A stretch of DNA of 64,000 nucleotides from Mycobacterium sp. MS1601 (GCF_001984215.1 NZ_CP019420.1:2294001-2358000); one strand, 5' to 3'; shown: positions 1-9,734, numbered from the stretch's first letter. Notes: a model not told the origin generated them from the letters alone. A program made the numbers and translations.

Positions 1-415
1 TCGCCATCCGGGCGGCCCCGGACTTGAAGTCCTTGATCTCGAAGCTGCGGCTGATGGTGGCCTCGGGGTACACCCCGACCAGCTCGCCGTCCTTGAGCCG
101 CTGGCAGGCCTCGTCGAAGGATTCCGCACCCGCTGACCGATCAACCGCGATGTGGCGCAGGCTGCGCATGATCGGGCCGGTGATCGTGTGGTCGAAGACT
201 TCCTTCTTCGCCATGAACCTGACCTTGCGACCGAGGCCCTGCTGGTAGGCGGGCAGGCCTGCGAAGGTGAAGTCGAAGTAGCTGGTGTGGTTGACGGCCA
301 CCACGGCACCGCCGGTGCGCGGCAGATTCTCGACACCCGTCACGGTGAACTTCAGCCCCTGCAGCTTCCAGGTCAGCCTGGCGAGCTGGATGACCGTGCC
401 GTATACCGGTTCCAC
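1..415 (-). CDS. 1-acylglycerol-3-phosphate acyltransferase family protein (3' end outside window)
   Basis: This gene probably transfers an acyl chain to a lysophospholipid or similar acceptor at the inner membrane face (PlsC/LPLAT family). Read on the minus strand from a GTG at 415-413, it starts MEPVYGTVIQLARLTWKLQG and carries the family block I as NHTSYFDF (an N replacing the usual first H, then D four residues on), and the acceptor-binding block PEATISRSFEIKDF. The reading frame is open to base 1, so the C-terminal part is missing. Its position next to a Rieske protein matches Rv3816c beside Rv3818 in M. tuberculosis. The start is chosen by homology, as no strong ribosome site is seen. 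Confidence 0.85.
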   Translation of the reverse strand, partial: MEPVYGTVIQLARLTWKLQGLKFTVTGVENLPRTGGAVVAVNHTSYFDFTFAGLPAYQQGLGRKVRFMAKKEVFDHTITGPIMRSLRHIAVDRSAGAESFDEACQRLKDGELVGVYPEATISRSFEIKDFKSGAARMA

Positions 416-534
416 AACTGTGGAGCCTAACGCTCTGCGGCGTTTGCGCGCGGCCGCGGGCCGCTGCGGCCGCTAAGCTCGAACCGGCGCCTCACTGCTG
501 CTCGAGCGGGGCCCGAGTTCCACGAGAGGTGTTT

Positions 535-2085
535 GTGCAGGTCACCAGCGTCGGCCACGCCGGCTTTCTGATCGAAACGAGTGCGGGCGACATTCTGTGC
601 GACCCGTGGGTGAACCCGGCGTACTTCGGGTCGTGGTTTCCCTTCCCTGACAACAGTCAGTTGGACTGGGACCGGCTCGGCGATTGCGACTACCTCTACG
701 TCTCACATCTGCACAAGGATCATTTCGACCCCGAGAACCTGCGCCGCCACGTCAACAAGGACGCCGTGGTGCTGCTGCCGGACTACCCGGTGCCCGATCT
801 GCGCCGGGAGCTCGAAGCCCTGGGGTTCCACCGCTTCGTCGAGACAACCGATTCGGTCAAGCACCGCGTCAGCGGGCCCAAGGGCGACCTCGACGTCATG
901 ATCATCGCGCTGCGCGCCCCCGCCGACGGACCCATCGGTGACTCCGGGCTGGTGGTCTCCGACGGCGAGACCGTCGCGTTCAACATGAACGACGCCCGCC
1001 CGGTGGACCTCGACGTGCTGGCGACGGAGTTCGGCCACGTCGACGTCCACATGCTGCAGTTCTCGGGTGCCATCTGGTACCCGATGGTCTACGACATGCC
1101 CGAGCGCGCCAAAGCGGCTTTCGGCACCCAGAAGCGGCAGCGCCAGATGGACCGCTGCCGCCAGTACATCGCCCAGGTCGGCGCGACCTGGGTCATTCCC
1201 TCGGCGGGGCCACCGTGCTTCCTCGACGACGACCTTCGGTTCCTCAACGACGACCACGGCGATCCGGCGAACATCTTCCCCGACCAGATGGTGTTCCTGG
1301 AGCAGATGCGCGCGGCAGGCCACGACCGCGGGTTGTTGATGATGCCCGGCACCCGTGCGGATTTCACCGGCTCTGAGTTGAACTCGCTGGAACATCCCCT
1401 GCCGGTCGAGGAGGTGGAAGCCATCTTCACCACCGGCAAAGCGGCCTACATCGCCGATTACGCCGAGCGGATGGCGCCCGTGCTGGCTGACCTGAAGGCC
1501 GGTTGGGCACCCGCTGCGGGAGAATCGCTGCTCGAGCCGCTACGCGAGCTGTTCGAACCGATCATGATCCAGTCCGATCAGATCTGCGACGGCATCGGCT
1601 ATCCGGTGCAACTACTGCTGGGCGCCGAGACCGTGGTTCTGGATTTCCCGAAACGGGCTGTACGCGAGCCGATTTCCGATGAGAAGTTCCGCTACGGATT
1701 CGAGATCGCACCGGAGTTGGTGCGCACGGTGCTACGCGACCGCGAGCCCGACTGGGTGAACACCATCTTCCTGTCCACCCGGTTCAAGGCGTGGCGGGTC
1801 GGCGGCTACAACGAGTACCTGTACACCTTCTTCAAATGCCTGACCAATGAGCGCATCGCCTACGCAGACGGCTGGTTCGCCGAAGCACACGACGACTCAG
1901 CCTCCATCACCGTCGACGGTTGGGAGATCCAGCGCCGGTGCCCGCACCTGAAAGCCGATCTGTCGAAATTCGGTGTGGTGGAAGGTGAGACGCTGACCTG
2001 CAATCTGCACGGTTGGCAGTGGAACCTCACCAACGGCCGATGCCTGACCACCAAGGGACACCAACTGCGGAGCCGCGCATTGTGA
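535..2085 (+). CDS. Metallo-beta-lactamase fold protein with C-terminal Rieske [2Fe-2S] domain
   Basis: This is a two-domain oxidoreductase-like protein of about 516 residues. The N-terminal part has the metallo-beta-lactamase signature SHLHKDHFDPEN near residue 60, in the UlaG-like style. The C-terminal part has a Rieske cluster site, CPHLKADL followed by CNLHGWQW (Cys-x-His and Cys-x2-His). Length and order match Rv3818 of M. tuberculosis (516 aa); its substrate is not known. GTG at 535 is preferred because GAGAGG (524-529) sits 5 bases before it. An in-frame GTG at 529 would overlap that site. The next gene overlaps its stop by 4 bases, so the two are probably co-translated. Confidence 0.85.
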   Translation: MQVTSVGHAGFLIETSAGDILCDPWVNPAYFGSWFPFPDNSQLDWDRLGDCDYLYVSHLHKDHFDPENLRRHVNKDAVVLLPDYPVPDLRRELEALGFHRFVETTDSVKHRVSGPKGDLDVMIIALRAPADGPIGDSGLVVSDGETVAFNMNDARPVDLDVLATEFGHVDVHMLQFSGAIWYPMVYDMPERAKAAFGTQKRQRQMDRCRQYIAQVGATWVIPSAGPPCFLDDDLRFLNDDHGDPANIFPDQMVFLEQMRAAGHDRGLLMMPGTRADFTGSELNSLEHPLPVEEVEAIFTTGKAAYIADYAERMAPVLADLKAGWAPAAGESLLEPLRELFEPIMIQSDQICDGIGYPVQLLLGAETVVLDFPKRAVREPISDEKFRYGFEIAPELVRTVLRDREPDWVNTIFLSTRFKAWRVGGYNEYLYTFFKCLTNERIAYADGWFAEAHDDSASITVDGWEIQRRCPHLKADLSKFGVVEGETLTCNLHGWQWNLTNGRCLTTKGHQLRSRAL

Positions 2086-2417
2086 GTGCACCCCCGAGGC
2101 AGTACTACGACGACGGCATGGTCGCGCTGGACCGGTCGGCGATCACGCTGCGGCGCTACCACTTTCCGTCGGGAACCTCGAAAGTGATTCCGCTGCACGA
2201 TATCCGGAGCTACCAGGTCGACGAGCTGGGCATGTTCATGCAGCGCTTCCGGATCTGGGGTAGCTCGGACCTGCGCCGGTGGCTGCCGCTGGACATCCGG
2301 CGACCGCTGAAGTCCACCCTGGTCACCCTCGACGTGCCGGGACTGAAACTGCGCCCTGCCTTCACACCGGCGCGGCCCAAGGAGTTCGTGGCCGTGCTGA
2401 AAGAGCTGTTGAACTGA
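2082..2417 (+). CDS. Conserved hypothetical protein (Rv3819-like)
   Basis: This 111-residue protein has no recognised catalytic motif. It starts at GTG 2082, overlapping the stop of the Rieske gene by 4 bases (GTGA), which implies translational coupling. Length and place match Rv3819 of M. tuberculosis. The sequence is basic, with a run of short beta-strand-like segments (SKVIPLHDIRSYQVDE, STLVTLDVPG) that resembles a small PH-like fold, but this is only an impression. It may help the upstream Rieske protein; that is inferred from the coupling alone. Confidence 0.75.
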   Translation: MSAPPRQYYDDGMVALDRSAITLRRYHFPSGTSKVIPLHDIRSYQVDELGMFMQRFRIWGSSDLRRWLPLDIRRPLKSTLVTLDVPGLKLRPAFTPARPKEFVAVLKELLN

Positions 2418-2423
2418 GCGGGC

Positions 2424-3407
2424 TCAGCTCTCGCGCAGAACCGTCTTTTCCAGCACCCACTGCGCGCGCCGCAGCACCGATTTTCCCGCGGCGGCGGCCG
2501 CGGCCCGCAGCGCGCCCGGTGGTTCCGGTCGCCGGACGCGCACGGTGTCGCCCACTCGGATCAGCCCGGGCCCGCTCACGTCGGCGTACACCCCGAGGAA
2601 GCGGTTGGTGCGTTCGGCGAGCCTGCGGGTGATGGCTTTGTCCAACTCGACGCCCGGCTGCGGGCGGGTGGGCACCACACACCGGATGGTGGGCACCGTG
2701 ACATACATACGTGCCGTGCCGATCTCGAGATCAGCTCCCACCCAGGCAGATTCGGGGAACTCGGCCTCCTGGTCGTCGACGGTCACCAGCACATTGGGAC
2801 GGAACCTGCGCACGTCGTACCCGACGCCGTCCGGCGACAGTGACGCCAGGCTGGTCTCGCTCATCAGGTGAAGCGCACTCAGATCCACAAAAGTTCCGGG
2901 CGGCGTGGAGTACCGGGCCAATGTCAGGATCTGTCTGGTGGTGAACACCGACGTGTCCGGCAGGGCCTCGGAGTCGCTCAGCCCGAAATCGCGGCGCACC
3001 TCGGCTGCGGCGAAGTTGGCTTTGCTCTGCTTGACCGACAGCCGGTGCTGGCTGGTGTCGGCCGTCGGCGGCAGCGATGTCAGGCGCACCTCACGGCCCA
3101 CCAGTTCCGATAGTCGTTCGTGGACAAGGGGATCGCTGCTGGACACCACCTGCTGGTCGGGGAACGTGATGAGCACCTCGGGAACGTTGCCCGGACCGGC
3201 GTCGGCACCCGGTTCAGCGGCATAGGCGGCCGTGCACCCCAGTAGGGCAGGCACCCGCCTCGCGGAGGCGGTGACGTCGTTCTCCAGGTCCCGCACCGCC
3301 CACAACCGGTCGGCGTGGCCACCTCGTCTGTCCACGCGCAGTTGCGGCACCTGATGGCCGCCCATCGACTTCACCGGGAAGCGCCACAGCTGCGACACGG
3401 TCGTCAT
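2424..3407 (-). CDS. MOSC domain-containing protein
   Basis: This 327-residue protein has an N-terminal MOSC beta-barrel (MTTVSQLWRFPVKSMGG, residues 1-120) and a C-terminal MOSC domain (about 140-290, with FRPNVLVT and the downstream RCVVPT segment). MOSC proteins handle sulfur carried on, or next to, the molybdenum cofactor; actinobacterial single-gene members are mostly untested. The Cys in RCVVPT is the usual candidate sulfur carrier. It converges on the preceding operon with a 6-base gap and is divergent from the PGRS-like gene. Confidence 0.8.
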   Translation of the reverse strand: MTTVSQLWRFPVKSMGGHQVPQLRVDRRGGHADRLWAVRDLENDVTASARRVPALLGCTAAYAAEPGADAGPGNVPEVLITFPDQQVVSSSDPLVHERLSELVGREVRLTSLPPTADTSQHRLSVKQSKANFAAAEVRRDFGLSDSEALPDTSVFTTRQILTLARYSTPPGTFVDLSALHLMSETSLASLSPDGVGYDVRRFRPNVLVTVDDQEAEFPESAWVGADLEIGTARMYVTVPTIRCVVPTRPQPGVELDKAITRRLAERTNRFLGVYADVSGPGLIRVGDTVRVRRPEPPGALRAAAAAAGKSVLRRAQWVLEKTVLRES

Positions 3408-3633
3408 GGGAGCAGTCTAGAGACGGCACCGGGGCAGCCGGTGGCGGTTGCGCATCACCTTCTCGTCAGCAACATCCGTCTTGTGAAGCTGCCGATTGCC
3501 GGCCGCGCCACGTTGGCCTCAATTTCGTTTGGCTAAGCAACGGTTGACCTGCTATTCATCAGCTCATAGATTCATTGCGCCACCCAGCACGTGGCATCTC
3601 AGCGCCGTCTCCGCACCCGAGGAAAACTCTGCT

Positions 3634-4905
3634 ATGGCAAACGCCCGTACGTTCCCGATTCCCGCCGTCACCACGGGCATTGCCGGCGCCGCACTGGTTG
3701 GCATGGGCGCATTCGCCCTTGCCGCCACGGCCGAGTCACCCCAGCACACCGCCGACATCCGGCTGACCACCACGGAGTCGACACTGAACTACCTGCTGGA
3801 CGGCCACAGCCCGGCGATCGGCACCGCGGCCTACACTCTGCGCCCGGCGATCGGCGACGGCGGCTGGTTGATCGGCAACGGCCTCAGCGCTGCGACCGAC
3901 TGCACCGGCTCTGCCTGCAACGGCGGCAACGGTGGCCTGCTGTGGGGTAACGGCGGCAACGGCGCCAATGGCGGAGACGGCGGCCACGGTGGCTTCCTGT
4001 TCGGCAATGGCGGCGACGGCGGAGCGGGTGTCGCGGCGGTGGTCGACGCCGACGGCATCGTGGTGTCCGCGGCCACCGCCGGTGGCCGCGGTGGCAACGG
4101 CGGCTGGGTGATCGGCAACGGCGGTGACGGCGGGGTGGGCGCGGAGTCCTGGTACGACGTCACCCATGAGGCCCGGTTCTCCCGGGCCACCAATGGCGGC
4201 GACGGCGGCCGCGGCGGTCTGCTGTCCGGTGACGGCGGCAACGGCGGCGACGGCGGCCTCGACGTGAATTCGCCCACGGATGCCCTCGGCGGCAAGGGCG
4301 GTAACGGCGGCCGCGGCGGCTGGGTGTTCGGCGACGGCGGGGCCGGTGGCACCGGTGGTCGCGCAGTGGCAGAGGACGGCAACGGCACCGGCGGCGCGGG
4401 CGGAGACGGCGGCGACACGACCTTCGGCGAAGCCGGTGCGGGCGGCAAGGGCGGCTTCGGTGCCGCCAACAACCCGGGCGTGGTCGCCACCGGCGGTGCG
4501 GGGGGTAGCGGTGGCTACGCCGTCGTCGGCGACGGCGGTCGCGGGGGTGACGGCGGCAACTCCAACAACTGGGACGGCGTGGACGGTGACGGTTCCGCCT
4601 CGATCGGCGGTGCAGGTGGCCGCGGCGGTAACTCCGCATTCGGCGGCACCGGCGGTAAGGGTGGCCGCGGCGGGGACACGGTCACCAACAATGCGCCCAG
4701 CATCGGCGGCGAAGGCGGCGGCGGTGGACGCGGCGGTGCCCTGGCCGGCAATGGCGGACAGGGTGGCAACGGCGGTGACGCAACCAGTCTCGCCGGCGGT
4801 CCGGCCTCGGGCGGTCAGGGCGGCACCGGCGGAACAGGTGGCGCAGTCGGTGGTGACGCCGGCGGCAACGGAACCAACGGCACCGCCAACGGCGGTGCCG
4901 GCTGA
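3634..4905 (+). CDS. Secreted PGRS-like glycine-rich protein without a PE domain
   Basis: This 423-residue protein starts with MANARTFPIPAVTTGIAGAA, a signal-peptide-like hydrophobic stretch ending near ALAATA (residues 20-32). From about residue 95 to the end it is built from GGxGGx units (GGNGG, GGDGG, GGRGG). That is the PGRS repeat style, yet the PE domain (about 110 residues with Pro-Glu near the start) is absent. ATG 3634 is chosen because GAGG lies at 3619-3622 and the upstream in-frame stretch is not protein-like. Likely exported to the envelope; function unknown. PGRS repeats of this sort bind calcium in some families, but nothing here proves it. Confidence 0.8.
   Translation: MANARTFPIPAVTTGIAGAALVGMGAFALAATAESPQHTADIRLTTTESTLNYLLDGHSPAIGTAAYTLRPAIGDGGWLIGNGLSAATDCTGSACNGGNGGLLWGNGGNGANGGDGGHGGFLFGNGGDGGAGVAAVVDADGIVVSAATAGGRGGNGGWVIGNGGDGGVGAESWYDVTHEARFSRATNGGDGGRGGLLSGDGGNGGDGGLDVNSPTDALGGKGGNGGRGGWVFGDGGAGGTGGRAVAEDGNGTGGAGGDGGDTTFGEAGAGGKGGFGAANNPGVVATGGAGGSGGYAVVGDGGRGGDGGNSNNWDGVDGDGSASIGGAGGRGGNSAFGGTGGKGGRGGDTVTNNAPSIGGEGGGGGRGGALAGNGGQGGNGGDATSLAGGPASGGQGGTGGTGGAVGGDAGGNGTNGTANGGAG
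3916..4902 (+). repeat. Gly-rich PGRS-like coding repeats
   Basis: GGC-GGN-rich coding repeats encode GGxGGx triplet-type units over about 330 residues. Such tracts readily gain or lose units by slippage. On the minus strand they produce long proline-rich open frames that are shadows. Confidence 0.8.
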
Positions 4906-4909
4906 GCAA

Positions 4910-5728
4910 TCAGCTGGACGAAACCGTTTGGCGCAGTTCGGAACAGGCGTCGGACTCGGTGTCGTACACGCGCACGATGGCCTGGTCGCCCACCTTCAGG
5001 AACGTCGACTCGCCGAGTTCGGTGTATCGGGTGGCGCCGATGCCGATCAGCACGTTCTCGGGATGACCGGCGGCCACCATCAGCGCACCGACGTCCTCCA
5101 ACGGCGTCTCCGGTGAGCCCTTCTGGTTCGCCAGCCGCTCGACGATCCAGTCCAGCAGCACTTCGCCGTAGTAGGAGTAGCCCAGCAGCGGGCTGTCCAC
5201 CCCGTAGGCGTGCTCCTCACCGGCGCCGTCACGCAGGTGACACATCAGCCGCAGAGTCGACGTCGGCCCGTCCGGGGTCAGATCGCTGATGTCGAAGAAC
5301 GTCGCGGCAACACCTTTTGATGCCGGACCCCAGTTCTTCTTGTGGCTGATCTTGGGAGCACCGGGTCGCCGGATGGAGCAGTCGTTGAAGGCGCCCAGCG
5401 CGAACGGCTGCAGCGTCACCACGGTGTCGCCGTCCCAGACCACCCGGCAGGCCAACCCGACCTCGGGCTCGATCTGCAGGTTCAGCGGCTCGTCGCTGGC
5501 GGGCAGCACAATCGCGTCGTTGGACAGTGGGAACTCCGACAGGAAGCCGTCGACCCCGGGTGCGTACCAGGGGAAGATGCCCTTGGGCGCTTCACCGGAT
5601 TCGCCCGTCGTGGGCCTGACATTCACGAAATCCGCTGCCTCACCGGCCTGTTCGAGATGACCGGCGAAGTTACCCGCCACTCCGAAACCGAACCAGGAAC
5701 GCAGGTCGTCGAGAGCCAGATCGATCAT
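4910..5728 (-). CDS. Conserved protein, DUF5718-like
   Basis: This 272-residue cytosolic protein carries [18 protein letters not shown] near its start and [14 protein letters not shown] in the middle. I associate these with the DUF5718 family and its faint likeness to fumarylacetoacetate-hydrolase folds; the assignment is from memory. It starts at ATG 5728, which overlaps the serS stop by 4 bases (ATGA), so it is translationally coupled to serS. No biochemical role can be stated. Confidence 0.7.
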   Translation of the reverse strand: MIDLALDDLRSWFGFGVAGNFAGHLEQAGEAADFVNVRPTTGESGEAPKGIFPWYAPGVDGFLSEFPLSNDAIVLPASDEPLNLQIEPEVGLACRVVWDGDTVVTLQPFALGAFNDCSIRRPGAPKISHKKNWGPASKGVAATFFDISDLTPDGPTSTLRLMCHLRDGAGEEHAYGVDSPLLGYSYYGEVLLDWIVERLANQKGSPETPLEDVGALMVAAGHPENVLIGIGATRYTELGESTFLKVGDQAIVRVYDTESDACSELRQTVSSS

Positions 5729-6978
5729 GGTGTCAGTACCTCCGTGCCGACGTAGGGGACCAAGGCCGCCGGCACCCGCACACTGCCGTCGGGCTGTTGG
5801 TGGTTCTCCAGGATCGCCACCAGCCAGCGGGTGGTGGCCAGAGTGCCGTTGAGGGTGGCCGCGATCTGCGGCTTGCCGTTCTGGTCGCGGTAGCGGGTCG
5901 ACAGCCGGCGCGCCTGAAATGTCGAGCAGTTCGACGTGGACGTCAGCTCACGGTAGGTCTGCTGGGTGGGCACCCATGCTTCACAGTCGAACTTGCGTGC
6001 TGCCGACGAACCGAGATCGCCTGCGGCCACGTCGATCACGCGGTAGGGCACCTCGATCAGCGCAAGCATCTCGCGCTGCCATCCGAGCAGGCGCTGGTGC
6101 TCGGCCTCGGCCTCGGCCGGTTCGCAGTAGACGAAGGCCTCCACCTTGTCGAACTGGTGCACCCGGATGATGCCGCGGGTGTCCTTGCCGTAGCTGCCCG
6201 CCTCGCGGCGGAAGCACGAGGACCACCCGGCGTAGCGCAGCGGTCCGTTGGACAGGTCCAGGATCTCGTCGGAGTGGTAACCCGCCAGCGGCACCTCCGA
6301 GGTCCCCACGAGGTAGAGGTCGTCGTCCGGGAGGTGGTAGATCTCGTCGGCGTGGGCGCCCAGGAAACCGGTGCCGCGCATCACCTCGGGCCGTACGAGC
6401 ACCGGAGGGATCATCAGGGTGAACCCGGCGTTGGTGGCCAGTCGCACGGCCAACTGCAACAGCCCCAACTGCAGAAGAGCGCCCTGGCCGGTCAGGAAGT
6501 AGAACCGCGAGCCCGAGACCTTCGCGCCGCGCTCCATGTCGAGCAACCCGAGAGTTTCGCCGAGTTCCAGATGATCCTTCGGGTTCTCGATGCTCGGCGG
6601 TGTGCCGACGGTGTCGAGCACCACGAAGTCGTCCTCGCCGCCGGCGGGCACCCCGTCGATCACGACATTGGAGATGGCCATGTGGGCGGCAACAAAAGCC
6701 TTTTCGGCCTCGCCCTGCTCCGCTTCGGCCGATTTCACCTGCGCCGCCAGTTCCTTGGCACGCGCCAGCACGGCCGGCCGATCCTCGGGCGAGGCAGCGC
6801 CGACCTGTTTGCTCACGGACTTCTGCTCGGCTCGCAGACTGTCGGCGGCAGAGATGGCGGAGCGCCGCGAGGCATCCGCGGCCAGTAGCGCATCGACCAG
6901 CGCGGGATCCTCACCGCGGCTGGTCTGGGAACGGCGAACGCGATCCGGGTCGTCGCGCAGCAGCTTCAGGTCGATCAC
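5725..6978 (-). CDS. serS: Seryl-tRNA synthetase
   Basis: This class II aminoacyl-tRNA synthetase charges tRNA-Ser (and tRNA-Sec where present) with serine in the cytosol. The 417-residue product starts [18 protein letters not shown] at GTG 6978. The N-terminal coiled coil that binds the tRNA long arm spans about residues 30-100. The class II motifs follow: motif 2 as [24 protein letters not shown] near residue 250, and motif 3 as [18 protein letters not shown] near 385. Length fits the family (419 in M. tuberculosis). A longer upstream frame is rejected because homologues start at this GTG. Confidence 0.95.
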   Translation of the reverse strand: MIDLKLLRDDPDRVRRSQTSRGEDPALVDALLAADASRRSAISAADSLRAEQKSVSKQVGAASPEDRPAVLARAKELAAQVKSAEAEQGEAEKAFVAAHMAISNVVIDGVPAGGEDDFVVLDTVGTPPSIENPKDHLELGETLGLLDMERGAKVSGSRFYFLTGQGALLQLGLLQLAVRLATNAGFTLMIPPVLVRPEVMRGTGFLGAHADEIYHLPDDDLYLVGTSEVPLAGYHSDEILDLSNGPLRYAGWSSCFRREAGSYGKDTRGIIRVHQFDKVEAFVYCEPAEAEAEHQRLLGWQREMLALIEVPYRVIDVAAGDLGSSAARKFDCEAWVPTQQTYRELTSTSNCSTFQARRLSTRYRDQNGKPQIAATLNGTLATTRWLVAILENHQQPDGSVRVPAALVPYVGTEVLTP

Positions 6979-7108
6979 GCCCGCCAACCCTACTTTTGTC
7001 TCGGAGGCGCAGTCATGGCGAGGGGGGCCTACGGTCCCGTTCGCTGCGACACAACCACATAACGTTACATTCGCATCACTTGTCACAGCACCCGACACGC
7101 CTGTCACA

Positions 7109-8509
7109 ATGGAGCGGATGTCCGAACTCCCCGAGGCGCAGGAAACGGCGCCTGAGCAGCCCAAAGGCAAGCGGTTCGACTGGTTGCGCACGTTCCAGGC
7201 CAGAGCCACCCGGCGTGCCCTGCTGCTGACCGCGCTCGGTGGGCTGCTCATCGCCGGCCTGATCACCGTGCTGCCCCTGACCGGGTCCAACAACGGCCTG
7301 GTGGGCTACCTGAACACCGACATCATCCCGATCGCCGGCTCCAAGGGGTCCGAGACGTTCAGCGAGGCCACCCCGGGTAACTGCCTGAACTGGCCGAACG
7401 CCACTCCCGACGACGCGGAGGTGGTCGACTGCGCCGACGAGCACCGCTTCGAGGTTGCCGAGTCGGTGGACATGAGCACCTTCCCCGGCACCGAGTACGG
7501 CCCGGATGCCGCCCCGCCGTCACCCGCCCGCATCCAGCAGATCAGCCAGGAACAGTGCCAGGTCGCGGTGCGCCGCTACCTCGGTCCGCGGTTCGATCCC
7601 AACAGCCGGTTCACCATCGGCATGCTGTGGTCCGGCGACAAGGCCTGGCGCCAGTCCGGCGAGCGGCGGATGCTGTGCGGTCTGCAGTTGCCGGGCCCCG
7701 ACAACCAGCAGCTGGCCTTCCAGGGCAAGGTCGCCGAAGTGGACCAGTCCAAGGTGTGGCCGGCGGGCACGTGCCTTGGCATCGACCCGGCCAGCAACCA
7801 GCCCACCGACATCCCGGTGGATTGCGCGGCACCGCATGCCATGGAGATCACCGGATCGGTGAACCTGGCCGAGAGGTTCCCGGGGCCCGAACTACCGCCG
7901 GAAGCCGATCAGGACGCGTTCATCAAGGAAACGTGCACGGCCTTGACCGACGCCTACCTGGCGCCGATCGAGCTGCGCACCACCACGCTGACGCTGATCT
8001 ACAGCACCATCTCGCTGCCGAGCTGGACCGCGGGCAGCCACCAGGTGTCCTGCAGCGTCGGGGCCACCCTGGGCAACGGCGGCTGGGCCACCTTGCTCAA
8101 CAGCGCCAAGGGTCCGTTGATGATCAACGGACAGCCGCCGGTGCCCCCGCCGGACATTCCGGCGGAGCGGCTGAACCTGCCGCCCATCGAATACAGCGAG
8201 CCGACGCAGGAGTACTACCCGGACACCTCCGGCTCCTACTCGGGTTCCGATTCGAGCACGACGACCACCGAACGTGACCCCAACCAGCACATGCCGGGTC
8301 AGACCACCGAGACCGTCGCCCCGCCGCCCACGACGGGCAACGTGTTCAACCCGCCTCCGCCGGATGCCCCCGCACCCGCACCGGAAGCGGTGCCGCCTCC
8401 GGCCGCCCCGGTGCCCGCGCCCGCGCCCGCGCCGGATCCGTTCGCACCGCCGCCCCCGGCTGCTCCGGTGGAACCCGTTCCGGCTCCGGTACTGCCGCCC
8501 CCGGCCTGA
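7109..8509 (+). CDS. Septum formation family membrane protein (Rv3835-like)
   Basis: This protein of about 466 residues has one membrane segment near residues 35-57 ([22 protein letters not shown]) followed by two extracytoplasmic repeats of the septum-formation domain. Each repeat has cysteine pairs in a CLNWP...[11 protein letters not shown] or CLGID...[11 protein letters not shown] pattern. The last 90 residues are Pro/Ala rich, suitable for crossing cell-wall layers. The family is named for an actinobacterial septation association, and a direct role is unproven. ATG 7109 is used; ATG 7118, with GGAG at 7111-7114, is an alternative. The next gene follows after 3 bases. Confidence 0.8.
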   Translation: MERMSELPEAQETAPEQPKGKRFDWLRTFQARATRRALLLTALGGLLIAGLITVLPLTGSNNGLVGYLNTDIIPIAGSKGSETFSEATPGNCLNWPNATPDDAEVVDCADEHRFEVAESVDMSTFPGTEYGPDAAPPSPARIQQISQEQCQVAVRRYLGPRFDPNSRFTIGMLWSGDKAWRQSGERRMLCGLQLPGPDNQQLAFQGKVAEVDQSKVWPAGTCLGIDPASNQPTDIPVDCAAPHAMEITGSVNLAERFPGPELPPEADQDAFIKETCTALTDAYLAPIELRTTTLTLIYSTISLPSWTAGSHQVSCSVGATLGNGGWATLLNSAKGPLMINGQPPVPPPDIPAERLNLPPIEYSEPTQEYYPDTSGSYSGSDSSTTTTERDPNQHMPGQTTETVAPPPTTGNVFNPPPPDAPAPAPEAVPPPAAPVPAPAPAPDPFAPPPPAAPVEPVPAPVLPPPA

Positions 8510-8512
8510 CCC

Positions 8513-8863
8513 GTGCCAGTCCGGATGAGCCGGAAGAGGTTCGAAGAGTTGGTCTCCGACGCACTCGACCTCATTCCGGCGGAACTGGCCGCAGCCTTCG
8601 ACAACGTCGTGGTGCTGGTGGAGGACCGCAACCTGGAGGAGCCCGACCTGCTGGGCCTCTACGAAGGCGTCGCGCTGACCGAGCGGGACTCGTTCTACGC
8701 CGGGTCGCTGCCCGACACCATCACCATCTACCGGGGTGCCCTGCTGCAGATGTGCGACAGCGAGCAGCAGGTGGTCGACGAGGTGGCCATCACCGTGATT
8801 CACGAAATCGCGCACCACTTCGGCATCGACGACGAGCGGTTGCACCAACTCGGCTGGGCCTGA
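8513..8863 (+). CDS. Metallopeptidase family protein (zincin_1 type)
   Basis: This 116-residue minimal zincin has the zinc motif HEIAHHFGIDDERL near the C-terminus (HExxH plus a downstream acidic ligand). It belongs to the small actinobacterial metallopeptidase family (Rv3836-like). No signal peptide is seen, so it should be cytosolic. It starts at GTG 8513, 3 bases after the septum-formation gene, and so lies in the same operon. ATG 8525 is an alternative start. Natural substrates are unknown. Confidence 0.85.
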   Translation: MPVRMSRKRFEELVSDALDLIPAELAAAFDNVVVLVEDRNLEEPDLLGLYEGVALTERDSFYAGSLPDTITIYRGALLQMCDSEQQVVDEVAITVIHEIAHHFGIDDERLHQLGWA

Positions 8864-8910
8864 AGGCGCGCCGCACCCGCAATGTCGGGCCACGGTGGTA
8901 GGAACGGGGG

Positions 8911-9084
8911 ATGGAAGCAGACTGCACCGGCACGTTGATCGTGCACGCACTGCTTCGCGCGGACTGCACCGACGAGCACTGCACCACACCCGAACTGATG
9001 GCCCACGTGTTCGTCGTCGACTGCGAAGCGGTGGGGTGTGAGTGCGCTCAGCCCATCGGGTCGACGGACGTGCGCGCTTCCTGA
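8911..9084 (+). CDS. Possible small cysteine-rich protein (57 aa)
   Basis: An ATG at 8911, directly after a GGGGG run, opens a 57-codon frame starting MEADCTGTLIVHALLRADC. It holds six cysteines (residues 5, 19, 24, 38, 43 and 45) plus histidines, spaced as two similar halves (ADCTG...ADCTD), which suggests a small metal-binding protein. Its 3' end overlaps the convergent phosphoglycerate-mutase gene by 37 bases. No family is recognised. It could be a chance frame, but the biased Cys spacing argues for a real gene. Confidence 0.4.
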   Translation: MEADCTGTLIVHALLRADCTDEHCTTPELMAHVFVVDCEAVGCECAQPIGSTDVRAS

Positions 9085-9734
9085 ACCGCATCCACCTCTG
9101 GTTCGGGATAGAACGGCGGGGTCAACGCTCCCCACTGCAAGCAGCTCCACCGGCCGTCGGTGATGGGGGCCAGTACCACTGATTCGGTATTGGCCAGGTG
9201 GTTGTCCAGGGCGAAGCCGCCGTCGACGCCGGACAGCACGGCACCCACCAGCCGGATCGCGGCACCGTGGCTGACCACCACGATGTCGTCGGTCCAGTCA
9301 TGGTCATCGAGGTAACGCAATCGCAGATCCGTCACCACCGGCAAGTATCGGGCCAGGACGTCGTTGCCGCTCTCGCCGCCCGGCATCGCGGCGTCCAAAT
9401 CACCTTCATGCCAGCGCTGGTAGATCTGGCCGAACTCCTTGATGGCCTCGTCATCGTTGCGGTTCTCCAGCTCACCCACCTGCACCTCGTGCAGGCCGTC
9501 GAACTCCTGCGGTGCCACGCGCAACAGCTCGCCGGCCTCCCCCGCGGTCTGGCGTGCCCGGATGGCAACGGAGTGGGCCAGCAGGCCCGGCGGGTCCTGC
9601 CTGCCTCGGGCGAAAGCCCGCGCCTGGTCGCGCCCCAGCGGGGTCAGTTCAGCTCCGGGAGGCCGGGTGTCCAGGCGCTTCTCGACGTTGCCGTAGGTCT
9701 GGCCGTGCCGAAGCAGGATCAGCCGTCCACTCAT
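9048..9734 (-). CDS. Histidine phosphatase (phosphoglycerate mutase) family protein
   Basis: This 228-residue protein of the histidine phosphatase superfamily starts MSGRLILLRHGQTYGNVEKR. The RHG motif supplies the phospho-accepting His; the second catalytic His is in VVSHGAAIRL near residue 165. Although annotated as phosphoglycerate mutase by family, single-domain mycobacterial members may be phosphatases. Its ATG (9734) overlaps the pheA stop by 4 bases (ATGA), the same pairing as Rv3838c-Rv3837c. Confidence 0.85.
   Translation of the reverse strand: MSGRLILLRHGQTYGNVEKRLDTRPPGAELTPLGRDQARAFARGRQDPPGLLAHSVAIRARQTAGEAGELLRVAPQEFDGLHEVQVGELENRNDDEAIKEFGQIYQRWHEGDLDAAMPGGESGNDVLARYLPVVTDLRLRYLDDHDWTDDIVVVSHGAAIRLVGAVLSGVDGGFALDNHLANTESVVLAPITDGRWSCLQWGALTPPFYPEPEVDAVQEARTSVDPMG

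Noticed and set aside
3831..4490. Long Pro-rich open frames on the minus strand opposite the PGRS-like gene
   Set aside because: They are the complement of GGC-rich repeats, with no ribosome site and no domain; shadows of the plus-strand gene.
5797..6888. 363-codon plus-strand frame inside serS
   Set aside because: Antisense shadow of a strongly conserved tRNA synthetase; no recognisable protein features.
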